From assembly GCA_016867815.1 (NCBI GenBank), contig VGIR01000012.1, positions 1-47,963 on the forward strand: a stretch of DNA of 47,963 bases. Reading direction: 5' to 3'. How positions within the stretch are numbered: position 1 is the stretch's first letter; the number at the start of each line of letters is the position of its first letter. The translations under genes and the position numbers were made by a program. Origin of the DNA: a candidate division WOR-3 bacterium (GTDB lineage Bacteria > Hydrothermota > Tepidihabitantia > Tepidihabitantales > Tepidihabitantaceae). The notes below the pieces were generated by a model, which was given only the letters and a program-made list of their open reading frames with translations, made no database searches and was not told where the DNA came from. Below, piece by piece: positions 30,811 to 39,370 of the stretch.

Positions 30811-32310
30811 ATGAACATACTGTTACTGTTTCTCGCGCTCTTTCCGCGGCCGCAGGTCGGTCCAATTGGGCAGTCTGAAGTCGCAGCCGCGCAACGGATG
30901 CTCTCTGCAGAGCGCTCCGGCACCAGGTTCCCCGTCTCCGCTTGCCCTTCGGCTTGGGATAGCCCTGACGAGGTCAGGGTTCCGGGCAGGTTCGTAATTG
31001 GATTCAATTCGGGGACTGCCGATGCAGTCGCCTCCTGGGTCGGAGAGCAGGGCGGGGGCATTGTGCGGGTCGATGAGGCGTCCGGCTTCGTCGTGGCCGA
31101 CTTGCCGCCATGCAGTGAGTCGCCGACGGGCCGATGGGATCTGTCTGCATCGCGGACCGCTGCCATCCGCTATCTCGAGCCATCGATCAGGGCTACGGTT
31201 GCCGGGATACCGAACGACCCTTACTTCATTCCCTATCAGTGGGACAAGTGGGTGATGTATGCCGACCAGGCCTGGGACGTTGTCGGGGGTTCGATGGATG
31301 TAAAGGTCGCGGTCGTGGATTGTGGAGTCGACTGGCAGCACCCTGACCTTGCTGCCAACTTCAAGACCGGCGAGCTGGGCTATGACTTCATTGGCAATGA
31401 CAACGATCCCAGACCGGACGACCCCGGAATCCCGGAATCGTTCCACGGAACCCACGTCGCGGGCATCATCGCCGCCACCCGCAACAACGGTCAGGGAGTC
31501 GCGGGCTGGTCTCTGGTCCAGTTGCTGTCACTTCGCGTATTGAATGACTCCGGCTCAGGTACGACTGACGTGGTTGCGTCCGGTATCCGGTGGGCGGCCG
31601 ACCACGGCGCGAGGGTCATCAACATGAGTCTGACCTCGTCCTCGTCGTCGACACCGATGGAGGAGGCATGCGCGCACGCGGAGTCGCTAGGTGTGGTTGT
31701 TGTCGCGGCTTCGGGCAACGAAGGACAGCAGGCCATCGGCTACCCGGCAGCATTGAGCCAGTGCATCGCGGTAGGCGCGAGTTCGGCGGACTCGCGACTC
31801 GCGTCCTTCTCGAACTACGGACCGGAGCAGGAGGTGGTTGCCCCGGGCACCACCATTCTCTCCTGCGTACCCGGCGGTGCCTATGGACAGGCGGACGGTA
31901 CCTCGATGGCTGCTCCGCAGGTGGCCGGAGTGGCCGCGCTGCTGTTGGCAAGGAACTGGGGACTGAATGCGTCAGAGGTCAGGGCGGCAATCGACGCCTC
32001 GGCGGTTGATATGGGTGCTGCCGGCCGGGACGTGCAGTATGGGTACGGGCTGGTAAATGCCAAGCGGGCGTTGGAGCTTGCAGCGGCGCTACGCGCACCG
32101 CAGGTCGTCGCCGCCGAGCCACCGAGCTCCGACGCAGGGACCCTCATTCTGCGCCGCGGCCGTGGTCTTCGGTCTTGGCTTGACCGGGCCGACGTCTACG
32201 ACGGTTCAGGCCGGCGGGTTCAGACCGGCAGGTCGAGCCTCGGACCCGGAACCTATTTCGTCAGGACGAGTTCAGAGTCCAGAGTCAGCAGGCTGCTGGT
32301 GCTCGACTAG
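30811..32310 (+). CDS. secreted subtilisin-like serine protease (S8)
   Basis: Peptidase S8 with complete triad: Asp170 in VVDCGVDW, His212 in HGTHVAG, Ser365 in GTSMAAPQVAG, and oxyanion Asn303 in ASGNEG. A short hydrophobic signal (NILLLFLALF) and a propeptide-like inhibitor region (about 55-130) precede the catalytic domain. The C-terminal about 60 residues (DVYDGSGRRVQTG, GPGTYFVRT, RVSRLLVLD) match a FlgD-like sorting tail, as in the PHP hydrolase, so the enzyme is likely surface-exposed. A heptamer word (gttcagagtccagagtcag) encodes part of that tail. ATG 30811 follows ggagtgatctgtc. 499 aa. Confidence 0.9.
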   Translation: MNILLLFLALFPRPQVGPIGQSEVAAAQRMLSAERSGTRFPVSACPSAWDSPDEVRVPGRFVIGFNSGTADAVASWVGEQGGGIVRVDEASGFVVADLPPCSESPTGRWDLSASRTAAIRYLEPSIRATVAGIPNDPYFIPYQWDKWVMYADQAWDVVGGSMDVKVAVVDCGVDWQHPDLAANFKTGELGYDFIGNDNDPRPDDPGIPESFHGTHVAGIIAATRNNGQGVAGWSLVQLLSLRVLNDSGSGTTDVVASGIRWAADHGARVINMSLTSSSSSTPMEEACAHAESLGVVVVAASGNEGQQAIGYPAALSQCIAVGASSADSRLASFSNYGPEQEVVAPGTTILSCVPGGAYGQADGTSMAAPQVAGVAALLLARNWGLNASEVRAAIDASAVDMGAAGRDVQYGYGLVNAKRALELAAALRAPQVVAAEPPSSDAGTLILRRGRGLRSWLDRADVYDGSGRRVQTGRSSLGPGTYFVRTSSESRVSRLLVLD

Positions 32311-32316
32311 CGCTTG

Positions 32317-32368
32317 CCTCTTTTCTCTGGCCCCGCTTGCGGGGAGAGGGTCAGGGTGAGGGGTGGGA
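32317..32368. repeat. CCCCGCTTGCGGGG / GGGTGAGG element
   Basis: Contains the perfect hairpin CCCCGC-TT-GCGGGG followed by agagggtcagggtgagggg, the end of the CTCCTCACCC family. It lies between the stops of the convergent subtilase and queD genes, where it may serve as a terminator. Confidence 0.7.
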
Positions 32369-32369
32369 A

Positions 32370-32711
32370 CTAGTCGACCGAATAAGTGGCGCAGGAATCG
32401 TCGGTTTCCCACACCGTCACGCGCGTGACCGGGTAGAACTGCTGCATCTCGTCGTAGAACCGGCGGGCCAGATTCTCTGACGTCGGGTTCGACTCGTATA
32501 CCTGGTTCAGCATCTTGTGGTCGGGCAGGATGCTCTCCAGCTTTTTGCCGACGTCGATGAAGTCGGCAATCATTCCCGGCCTCTTCAGCTTCTTCGCGCT
32601 GATCTCTACCTCAACACGGTAGTTGTGGCCGTGGACGCCCTCGCACTTGCCGCCCATGCCGTGTATCTGGTGCGCGGCGCTGAACCTGCGGCTCACTTTG
32701 ATGGTCCACAT
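32370..32711 (-). CDS. queD: 6-carboxytetrahydropterin synthase-like protein (QueD/PTPS family)
   Basis: Converts 7,8-dihydroneopterin triphosphate to a tetrahydropterin in queuosine (or pterin) synthesis. The signature FSAAHQIHGM, CEGVHGHNYRVEV supplies the zinc histidines and active-site Cys; ETDDSCATYSV ends the fold. 113 aa is typical. An excellent Shine-Dalgarno (gaggaggtagcag) precedes ATG 32711. No other queuosine gene is in the window, so QueD versus a PTPS-type role is not proven. Confidence 0.88.
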   Translation of the reverse strand: MWTIKVSRRFSAAHQIHGMGGKCEGVHGHNYRVEVEISAKKLKRPGMIADFIDVGKKLESILPDHKMLNQVYESNPTSENLARRFYDEMQQFYPVTRVTVWETDDSCATYSVD

Positions 32712-32758
32712 CTGCTACCTCCTCGATAGTGCGATCTGGTCAGCTCTCGTCACGAGCG

Positions 32759-32787
32759 ATGATACCCCGTCTCACCATGGAGGTCAA
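32759..32787 (-). promoter_or_regulatory. queD promoter
   Basis: Minus strand TTGACC (32782-32787), 17-bp spacer, TATCAT (32759-32764). Divergent from the recJ promoter 17 bp away. Confidence 0.6.
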
Positions 32788-32804
32788 GCAAACGGGGGTG
32801 CGGT

Positions 32805-32832
32805 TTGACTGGTATGGGGCAAGCGGTAGAAT
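32805..32832 (+). promoter_or_regulatory. recJ-like gene promoter
   Basis: TTGACT at 32805-32810, 16-bp spacer, TAGAAT at 32827-32832. An ATG of a short ORF begins 8 nt later. Confidence 0.65.
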
Positions 32833-32840
32833 GGCATCCC

Positions 32841-32921
32841 ATGGCAGACTTCGAAGTCCGGATTCCCGTTTCCGAATCCTCCATTCGTCATCTTGACTTG
32901 GAGCTTCGTCATTCCTCCTGA
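32841..32921 (+). other. 26-codon leader ORF ahead of the RecJ-like gene
   Basis: ATG 32841 lies where the transcript should begin and the frame runs through word repeats (cgaatcctccattcgtcatc) to TGA 32919, one base before the ATG of the RecJ-like gene (TGACATG). The same junction links tatD to its bridging ORF. It may couple translation of a leaderless leader peptide to the gene, which has no Shine-Dalgarno of its own. Confidence 0.4.
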
Positions 32922-32922
32922 C

Positions 32923-34542
32923 ATGTGGCCCTTGCGTGAAGTCGCTGAGCCCGCAGTCGCACGGCTGGCTGCCGAATCGGGCATCTCCAACCTGACCGCG
33001 CGGCTGCTCTGGCTGCGCGGGGTGCGCGATGCCGAGGCCGCCCATCGCTGGCTCGCACCGGAGTTGAGCCATCTCTACCCGCCCGAGCTGCTGCCCGACT
33101 TCGAGCCGGCGGTGGCGCGGATCCGCAAGGCCATCGCCGGGCGTGAGACGATTCTCATCTGGGGGCACGACGACCTCGACGGCATCACCTCGGTGGTGAT
33201 CCTCTACCGGCTGCTCACAGACCTGCAGGCAAAGGTCAGGTACTACATACCTCAGAAAGGCAAGGAAAGGCACGGGCTGAACGGTGAACTGGCGGCCGAG
33301 CTTGTCGGCAAGGGCGAGGGCCTCGTTGTTACCGTTGACTGCGGGATAACTAACCGCGAGCAGGTCGCGTTCCTGCGGTCGAAAGGCATCGATGTCGTGG
33401 TAACCGACCACCACGAAGTGACGGAGTCCATGCCGGAATCGGTCGCCAACGTCGATCCCAAGCGTCCGGATTCGAAGTACCCGTATCGCGGGCTGGCGAG
33501 CGCCGGCGTGGCGCTCAAGGTGGCGATGGGGGTCGCGCGCGAGGCCCTGGGCCTGTCGGTCGCGGAGTTCATCTCGGTTCAGCCCCAGCAGTTCGCCATG
33601 GCCGTGCTCGGCACTCTGGCCGACCGGGTCCCGCTTGCCGGAGAGAACCGGACCATAGTTGCCGCCAGCCTGGGCAAGTTCAGGTCCATACCGGTCGCAG
33701 CGGTGCGCGCGGTGTTCGAATACCTCAATGCCGACGAGAAGCTGACCGTGCACCGTTTCGTCACTGAGTTGCTGCCGCTGTTTGCCGCGGCCGACGGCAA
33801 CGAAGGCGTGCAGAAGTTCCTGACCGCGACCGTAGATGAGGCGCGCACCTGGGTCGATGAGCTAGTCCGTCGGCGCGAGGAGTGGCAGCAGCAGGTTGAG
33901 CTGACCTACGAACTTGCCGTCGAGCATCAGTCGGTCGGTGACGGAGTCGTCTTCGCCCGGGACCGGGAGCTGAACCTGCGCGCCCTCGGTTCCTGCGCCA
34001 TGCGTCTGAAGGACAAGTACCAGTTGCCCGCGATCGTGATGGGCTGGCGCGGAGACGCGTGGGTCGGCGAAGGCCGCGGGGTCGAGGGGGTCAACCTGAT
34101 GGACCTGCTTTCGGCCTGCAGTCGTTTCTTCATCGACTACGGCGGGCACAAGAAGGCGGCCGGGTTCTCGATGAAGGACGAACTGGTCGAGGAGTTTGTC
34201 CGTACCGCCGAGGCCTACGCGCACGAGCATTTCGCGGGCAGGACACAGCCTGAGAATGTGACTAGAGCCGATGCCTTCCTGCCGGTGGCCGAGTTCGACC
34301 ATGAACTGGTGAGGCTCGCGCCGTTCGGTGAAGGCAATCCCCAGCCCGTCTTCGCGACCGGACCGACCGATCTACTGTCGGCCGACGACGGTTGGACGGT
34401 ATCCGGCAGGCCTGACCTCGTCCTGCAGACGTCCGGCAATGGAGTCCAGATTGATACGCGGTTGAGCTATCGACTGCTCTACACGCTCGACGACTTCGGC
34501 CGTCTCACGATACTCGACGCGCAACCGGCGACAGGCTCCTAA
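32923..34542 (+). CDS. recJ: DHH-family phosphoesterase, RecJ-like
   Basis: A single-strand-specific 5'-3' exonuclease-type protein of the DHH/DHHA1 superfamily. LIWGHDDLDGITS, VVTVDCGITN and VVVTDHHEVTE are the DHH active-site motifs; FIDYGGHKKAAGFSM is the DHHA1 signature; an OB-like C-terminus ends it. 539 aa from ATG 32923. The frame is also open from TTG 32893. Compared with RecJ the first motif carries DD rather than a typical DxD, so it could be a relative with altered specificity. Confidence 0.85.
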   Translation: MWPLREVAEPAVARLAAESGISNLTARLLWLRGVRDAEAAHRWLAPELSHLYPPELLPDFEPAVARIRKAIAGRETILIWGHDDLDGITSVVILYRLLTDLQAKVRYYIPQKGKERHGLNGELAAELVGKGEGLVVTVDCGITNREQVAFLRSKGIDVVVTDHHEVTESMPESVANVDPKRPDSKYPYRGLASAGVALKVAMGVAREALGLSVAEFISVQPQQFAMAVLGTLADRVPLAGENRTIVAASLGKFRSIPVAAVRAVFEYLNADEKLTVHRFVTELLPLFAAADGNEGVQKFLTATVDEARTWVDELVRRREEWQQQVELTYELAVEHQSVGDGVVFARDRELNLRALGSCAMRLKDKYQLPAIVMGWRGDAWVGEGRGVEGVNLMDLLSACSRFFIDYGGHKKAAGFSMKDELVEEFVRTAEAYAHEHFAGRTQPENVTRADAFLPVAEFDHELVRLAPFGEGNPQPVFATGPTDLLSADDGWTVSGRPDLVLQTSGNGVQIDTRLSYRLLYTLDDFGRLTILDAQPATGS

Positions 34543-34555
34543 CTGCTAACTCCCT

Positions 34556-35722
34556 GTGCCTGATAAGCTCGTTCACGTCGTCCGGAAGAAGAGCCGGGGC
34601 CAGCATGCCTGGGTCTTCTCCAACGAAGTCACAAGAACCGAAGGCAATCCTATGCCGGGGGACACGGTCCAGGTCTTTGACCGCAAGCGGCTGCTTGGAT
34701 CCGGTATCTACAATCCTCATTCACTCATCCGCGTGCGGCTCTATTCGGAGCAGAACGAGGAGCTGGATGCGGCTTTCCTCCGGCACCGTATTGAGGCGGC
34801 GCTCCAATACCGGAAGACGATGCTGCCGGGGGAGGACGACTTCCGGCTGGTGTTCAGCGAGAGCGACCGCGTCCCCGGCCTGGTGATAGACAAATACGGC
34901 AACCACTTCGTGGTGCAGACCTATGCGCTTGGTCTGGACATGCGACATGATCTGGTCGTCGCCGCGCTACGCGAGGTCTTCGCTGTCGCTTCCATAATCG
35001 AGAAGAACGACTTCCGGCTGCGCGACCCGGAGGGTCTGCCGAGGCGTGCCGGCGTGCTCTTTGGCACGCCCGAGCCGCGAATCGTGATCTCCGAGAGCGG
35101 GGCCAGGTTTTACGTGGACGTTGCCGGAGGCCAGAAGACCGGGTACTACTTCGACCATCGTCTTACCCGGCGCAAGGTAAGGCAGCTTTCCGCTGGGAGT
35201 AGGGTGCTCGACGTCTTCTCGTACACCGGTTCCTTCGCTATCAACGCGGCTCTGGGCGGGGCAGAAAGCGTGCTCGCTGTTGACGCTTCGGCCTCGGCCG
35301 CGACCATCGCTACCTCCAACTCGGTCCTGAACGGAGTCGCGGATAGGTGCGAGTTCGCCACCGACAACGCTTTCACGGCCCTGGAGAGGCTAGACGGGCA
35401 GGGCAGGAAGTTCGACCTCGTCAACCTTGACCCGCCAGCGTTCATCAAGGCGCTGAAGGACAAGAATGCCGGGATGCGCGGGTATAGGCAGATCAATGCG
35501 CTGGCGATGAAGCTGCTGCCTGCAGGCGGCATACTCGTCTCGTCATCATGCTCGCACTACCTGTTCTGGCAGGACCTGCTCGACATGCTTGTAGCGGCCG
35601 CCCAGGATGCGGGTCGCGAGTTCAACATTCTCGATCGCACGGCCCAGGGGCCGGACCATCCGGTGCTGCTCTCCATGCCCGAGTCCGAGTACCTACGCGG
35701 GTTCATACTGCAGGTATGCTGA
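34556..35722 (+). CDS. RlmI-like 23S rRNA cytosine-C5 methyltransferase
   Basis: A SAM-dependent RNA methyltransferase with an N-terminal PUA domain (HVVRKKSRGQHAWVFSNEV) and a Rossmann-fold domain: VLDVFSYTGSFAINAALGGA (motif I), VNLDPPAFIK (motif IV) and SSSCSHYLFW with the catalytic-type Cys. 388 aa matches RlmI. GTG 34556 follows the RecJ-like gene by 13 nt and lacks an obvious Shine-Dalgarno. Cytosine 1962 of 23S rRNA is the E. coli substrate; here it is inferred by homology only. Confidence 0.9.
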   Translation: MPDKLVHVVRKKSRGQHAWVFSNEVTRTEGNPMPGDTVQVFDRKRLLGSGIYNPHSLIRVRLYSEQNEELDAAFLRHRIEAALQYRKTMLPGEDDFRLVFSESDRVPGLVIDKYGNHFVVQTYALGLDMRHDLVVAALREVFAVASIIEKNDFRLRDPEGLPRRAGVLFGTPEPRIVISESGARFYVDVAGGQKTGYYFDHRLTRRKVRQLSAGSRVLDVFSYTGSFAINAALGGAESVLAVDASASAATIATSNSVLNGVADRCEFATDNAFTALERLDGQGRKFDLVNLDPPAFIKALKDKNAGMRGYRQINALAMKLLPAGGILVSSSCSHYLFWQDLLDMLVAAAQDAGREFNILDRTAQGPDHPVLLSMPESEYLRGFILQVC

Positions 35723-35872
35723 CGGCCGTCTGACCTCTCCGGCCTGCGTCTGGTAAGTGGCTATCATACAATCCTTTAGGGATTAGTCCGGCACTCCCCG
35801 CCGGCGCCCGGCATCATCTCGGGCGGGAGTCTGGCCCGGCTCGGGCGTTGAGACGCCTCGCCTTTAGTTCCC
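35723..35872. other. spacer before the nfnAB promoter
   Basis: Contains GC-rich partial hairpins (ccgccggcgcccggc with gggcgggagt) that might end the methyltransferase transcript. No gene is seen. Confidence 0.4.
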
Positions 35873-35900
35873 TTGACTTTGCTGAGGATATTGGTATACT
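35873..35900 (+). promoter_or_regulatory. nfnAB promoter
   Basis: TTGACT at 35873-35878, 16-bp spacer, TATACT at 35895-35900. The predicted 5' leader before the first gene is about 130 nt, with no recognised riboswitch. Confidence 0.75.
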
Positions 35901-36029
35901 TGCAGCCGCTGCGGTTCGAGGCAAGGCCGCTTCCCGGACGAAATCGGATCTCAGGTGCTAGATGTTGGAAGTCCGGACATGACGAACCAGATGCCTGTAG
36001 CCGCTGTTCTCTCGCCATCAACCCTTTCT

Positions 36030-36036
36030 AAGGAGG
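36030..36036 (+). promoter_or_regulatory. Shine-Dalgarno AAGGAGG of nfnA
   Basis: A perfect AAGGAGG followed by cgtt and then ACG. It decides the start of the gene, because no ATG, GTG or TTG lies at a workable distance; the next in-frame GTG (36065) is 28 bases away. Confidence 0.7.
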
Positions 36037-36040
36037 CGTT

Positions 36041-36910
36041 ACGACCAGGATTCTGAAGAAGCAGGTGCTCTCTCCGGGAATAAAGCGTTTTGAGTTGGAT
36101 GCTGCGGAGATAGCACGTAAGGCTCTGCCCGGGCAGTTCGTTGTCCTTCGGGTTAACGAAGAGGGCGAACGGATTCCGCTGACCGTGGCGGATACCATGC
36201 CCGACAAGGGCATTCTCGTCATCGTGTTCCAGGAGGCCGGCAAGTCGACAAAGCTCCTGGGTTCGCTCAACGAGGGCGACTCGATACTCGACCTGATCGG
36301 CCCGTTGGGCCGGCACTCGCATATCGAGAAGTTCGGAACCGTGGTCTGTATCGGTGGCGGGGTCGGGACGCCCGAGATCTTCCCGGTGGCCCGGGCCCTT
36401 AAGCAGTCCGACAACAAGGTCATCTCCATCATCGGGTTCCGAAGCCAGGACCTGATACTGATGGCCGATGAGATGAAATCCGTTTCGGATGAGTTGATTG
36501 TCGCTACCGACGATGGCTCGAACGGAAACAAGGGTTTCGTCACCGACATGCTGAAGAAAGTAATTGACCGGGGCGAGAAGATCGACCACGTCTTCGCGGT
36601 CGGGCCGGTGATAATGATGAAGATGGTGTCGAAGACAAGCGAACCGTACAAGATTCCGACCGTTGTTTCACTCAACCCGATCATGCTCGACGCGACCGGG
36701 ATGTGCGGTGTCTGCCGAGTGGATGTGGGCGGCGAGTCGAAGCTGGCCTGCGTGGACGGGCCGGAGTTCGATGGGCACAAGGTTGACTTCGACGGCTTGA
36801 TGGCCCGGCTGCGTACGTATCTGCCGGAAGAGAAGCTGTCGCTCGAGCAGTACGAGGCGGCCAAGCCCAAAGGCGGCTGCTGCGGGGGCAAAGGAGGCTG
36901 CTGTGCCTAA
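36041..36910 (+). CDS. NfnA/SudB-type NAD(P)-ferredoxin oxidoreductase subunit, ACG start
   Basis: FAD/NAD-binding subunit of the electron-bifurcating NADH-dependent ferredoxin:NADP oxidoreductase, or of a sulfide dehydrogenase. The N-terminus TRILKKQVLSPGIKRFEL matches family members that start M-x-K-I-L; PGQFVVLRVNEEGERIPLTV is the FAD site, CIGGGVGTPEIFPVARAL the NAD site, and MCGVCRVDVGG with a later Cys binds a [2Fe-2S] cluster. A Cys-rich tail (GGCCGGKGGCCA) ends it. ACG 36041 is the only codon giving a normal N-terminus and it follows a perfect AAGGAGG. 289 aa. Confidence 0.88.
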   Translation, partial: TTRILKKQVLSPGIKRFELDAAEIARKALPGQFVVLRVNEEGERIPLTVADTMPDKGILVIVFQEAGKSTKLLGSLNEGDSILDLIGPLGRHSHIEKFGTVVCIGGGVGTPEIFPVARALKQSDNKVISIIGFRSQDLILMADEMKSVSDELIVATDDGSNGNKGFVTDMLKKVIDRGEKIDHVFAVGPVIMMKMVSKTSEPYKIPTVVSLNPIMLDATGMCGVCRVDVGGESKLACVDGPEFDGHKVDFDGLMARLRTYLPEEKLSLEQYEAAKPKGGCCGGKGGCCA

Positions 36911-38300
36911 GTCGAGTCCGACCAAAACACCGATGCGCGAGCAGGACCCCCAGGTCAGGGCTCGCAACTTCGAGGAAGTGCCCTACGGCTACACGCCGGA
37001 GGAGGCGGTCGAAGAGGCGAAGCGGTGCCTGAAGTGCAAGAAGCCGAGTTGCGTGCAGGGCTGTCCGGTCAACATCGACATACCTGGTTTCGTCGGCCAG
37101 ATCGCCCTGGGCAACTTCTGGGAAGCGATGAAGGTGATGAAGACGACGAACACGCTGCCGGCAATCTGCGGCCGCGTCTGTCCCCAGGAGTCGCAGTGCG
37201 AGGGTTCGTGTGTGCTGGCCAAGAAGATGGAGCCGGTAGCCATCGGCAATCTCGAGCGTTACATCGCCGATTGGGAGGCACAGCAGAACGAGTGCGTGAT
37301 GTGCGAGATGAAGCCCAGGACGGGTAAGAAGGTGGCGGTGGTCGGCGCCGGGCCGGCCGGTCTGACCGTGGCCAGCGATTGCGCCAAGATGGGCCACTCG
37401 GTTGCCATGTTCGAGGCCCTGCACAAGCCGGGTGGCGTCCTCGTGTATGGCATCCCCGAGTTCCGGCTGCCCAAGGCGATCGTCGAGCGCGAAGTCAACT
37501 TCGTTCGTTCGATGGGAGTGGACCTCCAGCTCAACTACGTCGTGGGGAAGCTGAAGACGCTCGACGACCTCCTGCAGGAGTTCGACGCGGTCTTTGTCGG
37601 TACCGGCGCAGGCAAGCCGTCGTTCATGGGCATACCCGGTGAGAACTGCCTCGGTGTCTATTCGGCGAACGAGTACCTGACCCGCTCGAACCTGATGAAG
37701 GCGTACCTGTTTCCTCGGTACGATACGCCGATTGTGCGCGGCAAGCGGGTGGCGACGATCGGCGGAGGCAATGTGGCGATGGACTCAGCCCGGACCGCAC
37801 TTCGGCTCGGAGCCGAGAAGTCCATCCTAATCTATCGACGGTCCCGGGAGGAGATGCCGGCGCGGACAGCCGAGGTACACCATGCGGAGCAGGAAGGGAT
37901 CGAATTCAACCTGCTGACGAACCCGGTGCGGTATATTGCCGATGAGAAGGGCTGGGTCAAAGCGGTGGAGTGCCTGCGGATGGAACTGGGTGAACCGGAC
38001 GCGAGCGGCCGTAGACGGCCGGTACCGGTCAAGGGCAGCGAGTTCCAGATTCCGGTCGACACGGTGGTCGTGGCGATAGGCAACAGCCCGAACCCGTTGA
38101 TAGCCCAGACCACGCCCGGGTTGGAGACGGCGAAGCACGGCAACGTCGTGGCCGACCCGAAGACGGGCCGGACGTCAAAGCAGGGGGTATTCGCGGGCGG
38201 CGACATCGTAACGGGAGCGGCGACCGTCATTCTGGCCATGGGTGCGGGCCGGCTCGCGGCGAACTCCATCGACGAGTATGTCAGAACCGGCCAGTGGTGA
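36903..38300 (+). CDS. NfnB/GltD-like flavoprotein oxidoreductase subunit
   Basis: Partner of the preceding gene; the family is related to the small subunit of glutamate synthase. CLKCKKPSCVQGCPVNIDIPGF and CGRVCPQESQCEGSCV bind two [4Fe-4S] clusters; VAVVGAGPAGLTVASDC is the FAD motif, GGVLVYGIPEFRLPK is characteristic, VATIGGGNVAMDSARTALRL the second dinucleotide site. In Nfn this half holds the bifurcating FAD. GTG 36903 overlaps the NfnA end by 8 nt. 465 aa. Glutamate synthase small subunit is an alternative, but the pairing with NfnA favours Nfn. Confidence 0.9.
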   Translation: MPKSSPTKTPMREQDPQVRARNFEEVPYGYTPEEAVEEAKRCLKCKKPSCVQGCPVNIDIPGFVGQIALGNFWEAMKVMKTTNTLPAICGRVCPQESQCEGSCVLAKKMEPVAIGNLERYIADWEAQQNECVMCEMKPRTGKKVAVVGAGPAGLTVASDCAKMGHSVAMFEALHKPGGVLVYGIPEFRLPKAIVEREVNFVRSMGVDLQLNYVVGKLKTLDDLLQEFDAVFVGTGAGKPSFMGIPGENCLGVYSANEYLTRSNLMKAYLFPRYDTPIVRGKRVATIGGGNVAMDSARTALRLGAEKSILIYRRSREEMPARTAEVHHAEQEGIEFNLLTNPVRYIADEKGWVKAVECLRMELGEPDASGRRRPVPVKGSEFQIPVDTVVVAIGNSPNPLIAQTTPGLETAKHGNVVADPKTGRTSKQGVFAGGDIVTGAATVILAMGAGRLAANSIDEYVRTGQW

Positions 38301-38369
38301 AGGCGAGCTACCTGCAGGTGATAGGCAAAGAGGCGCGTGGTTTGACAAGCCGAAAGCGAGGAGCTGAGA

Positions 38370-39317
38370 ATGAGCAGAAGTGACATCGTCCGGCGTTTGC
38401 GCAAGCGGAAGATCGGTGTGCTGATGGGGGGCTGGTCGAGCGAACGTGAGATATCGCTGCTGTCCGGACAGCGGGTTCTTAACTCGCTGAAAGGTCAGGG
38501 GTTCCAGGCGGTTGGTATCGACATCAGCCGCAACTTCACAGACCAGATAAAGCGTGCCAAAATCGACCTTGCGTTCGTCATCCTGCACGGCCGTCCCGGC
38601 GAAGACGGGACGGTCCAGGGCTATCTTGACTTGCTCGGGATACCCTACACTGGCTCAGGTGTGACTGCGTCGGCCATCTGCATTGACAAGGTGATCACCA
38701 AGATGCTCTTCGAGCGAGTCGGCATACCGACGCCGCCGTACTTCGTCATCGAGTCGGGCGCGGACGTAGCCGCGATCGTAGCCGAGGCGGAGAAGCAGTT
38801 CGGTTATCCCATGATTGCGAAACCGCGCGCCGAGGGCTCAAGCGTCGGGATCGAGCTGCTTGAAGGACGGCGCGGAGCGGTTGAGCGGAGCGAGCGGGTG
38901 CGCCGAGGATTCGGCGACATCCTGCTGGAGCAGTTCATACCCGGTATGATTGCGACCGTCGGCGTTCTGGTAGAAGAACCGCTGCCGATTCTGGAGTTGG
39001 TGCCGAAACGGCAGGCGTTCTACGACTACGAGGCGAAGTACACGCGCGGGGAAACCGAGTTCGTGCTACCAGCAAGGCTTGACTCCAAGGTCGCCGACAG
39101 GATCAAGGAACTGGCGCTCAAGGCACACAAGCTCATGGGTTGTTCCGGTTTCTCGCGCATCGATCTGGTGATCAAGCAGGGCAAGCTGCCGTTTTTCCTG
39201 GAGCTGAACACGCTGCCCGGTCTCACGGACATCTCCGACTTCCCGGCCGAAGCCGAGAACGCCGGCATTTCCTACGACGAGATGATCTTTCGAATCCTTG
39301 CTGACGCGTTGGCGTAG
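38370..39317 (+). CDS. ddl: D-alanine-D-alanine ligase
   Basis: Joins two D-alanines for peptidoglycan. Motifs: GVLMGGWSSEREISLLSG at the N-terminus, HGRPGEDGTVQGYLDLLGIPYTG, ATP-grasp residues (MIAKPRAEGSSVGI, ILLEQFIPG), SRIDLVI and FLELNTLPGLTDISDFP. 315 aa is normal. Here E-R-E-I-S is followed by LLSG, and the second glycine of the typical SxVS loop region is changed modestly. ATG 38370 has ggagctgaga upstream. Isolated from other peptidoglycan genes, and directly upstream of the ribosomal run. Confidence 0.93.
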   Translation: MSRSDIVRRLRKRKIGVLMGGWSSEREISLLSGQRVLNSLKGQGFQAVGIDISRNFTDQIKRAKIDLAFVILHGRPGEDGTVQGYLDLLGIPYTGSGVTASAICIDKVITKMLFERVGIPTPPYFVIESGADVAAIVAEAEKQFGYPMIAKPRAEGSSVGIELLEGRRGAVERSERVRRGFGDILLEQFIPGMIATVGVLVEEPLPILELVPKRQAFYDYEAKYTRGETEFVLPARLDSKVADRIKELALKAHKLMGCSGFSRIDLVIKQGKLPFFLELNTLPGLTDISDFPAEAENAGISYDEMIFRILADALA

Positions 39318-39335
39318 TTTGAGAGGATGATTGGC

Positions 39336-39363
39336 TTGACTTCCGACCGTTTCTCATTAGTAT
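39336..39363 (+). promoter_or_regulatory. promoter of the rplR-secY operon, leaderless type
   Basis: TTGACT at 39336-39341, 16-bp spacer, TAGTAT at 39358-39363. ATG 39371 begins 7 nt after the -10 box, so transcription should start at or within a base or two of the start codon. Confidence 0.75.
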
Positions 39364-39370
39364 TCACGGA

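Noticed and set aside
35901-36029. Riboswitch in the nfnAB leader
   Set aside because: The leader is long enough, but I could not match it to any known aptamer core or find a clear terminator/antiterminator pair.
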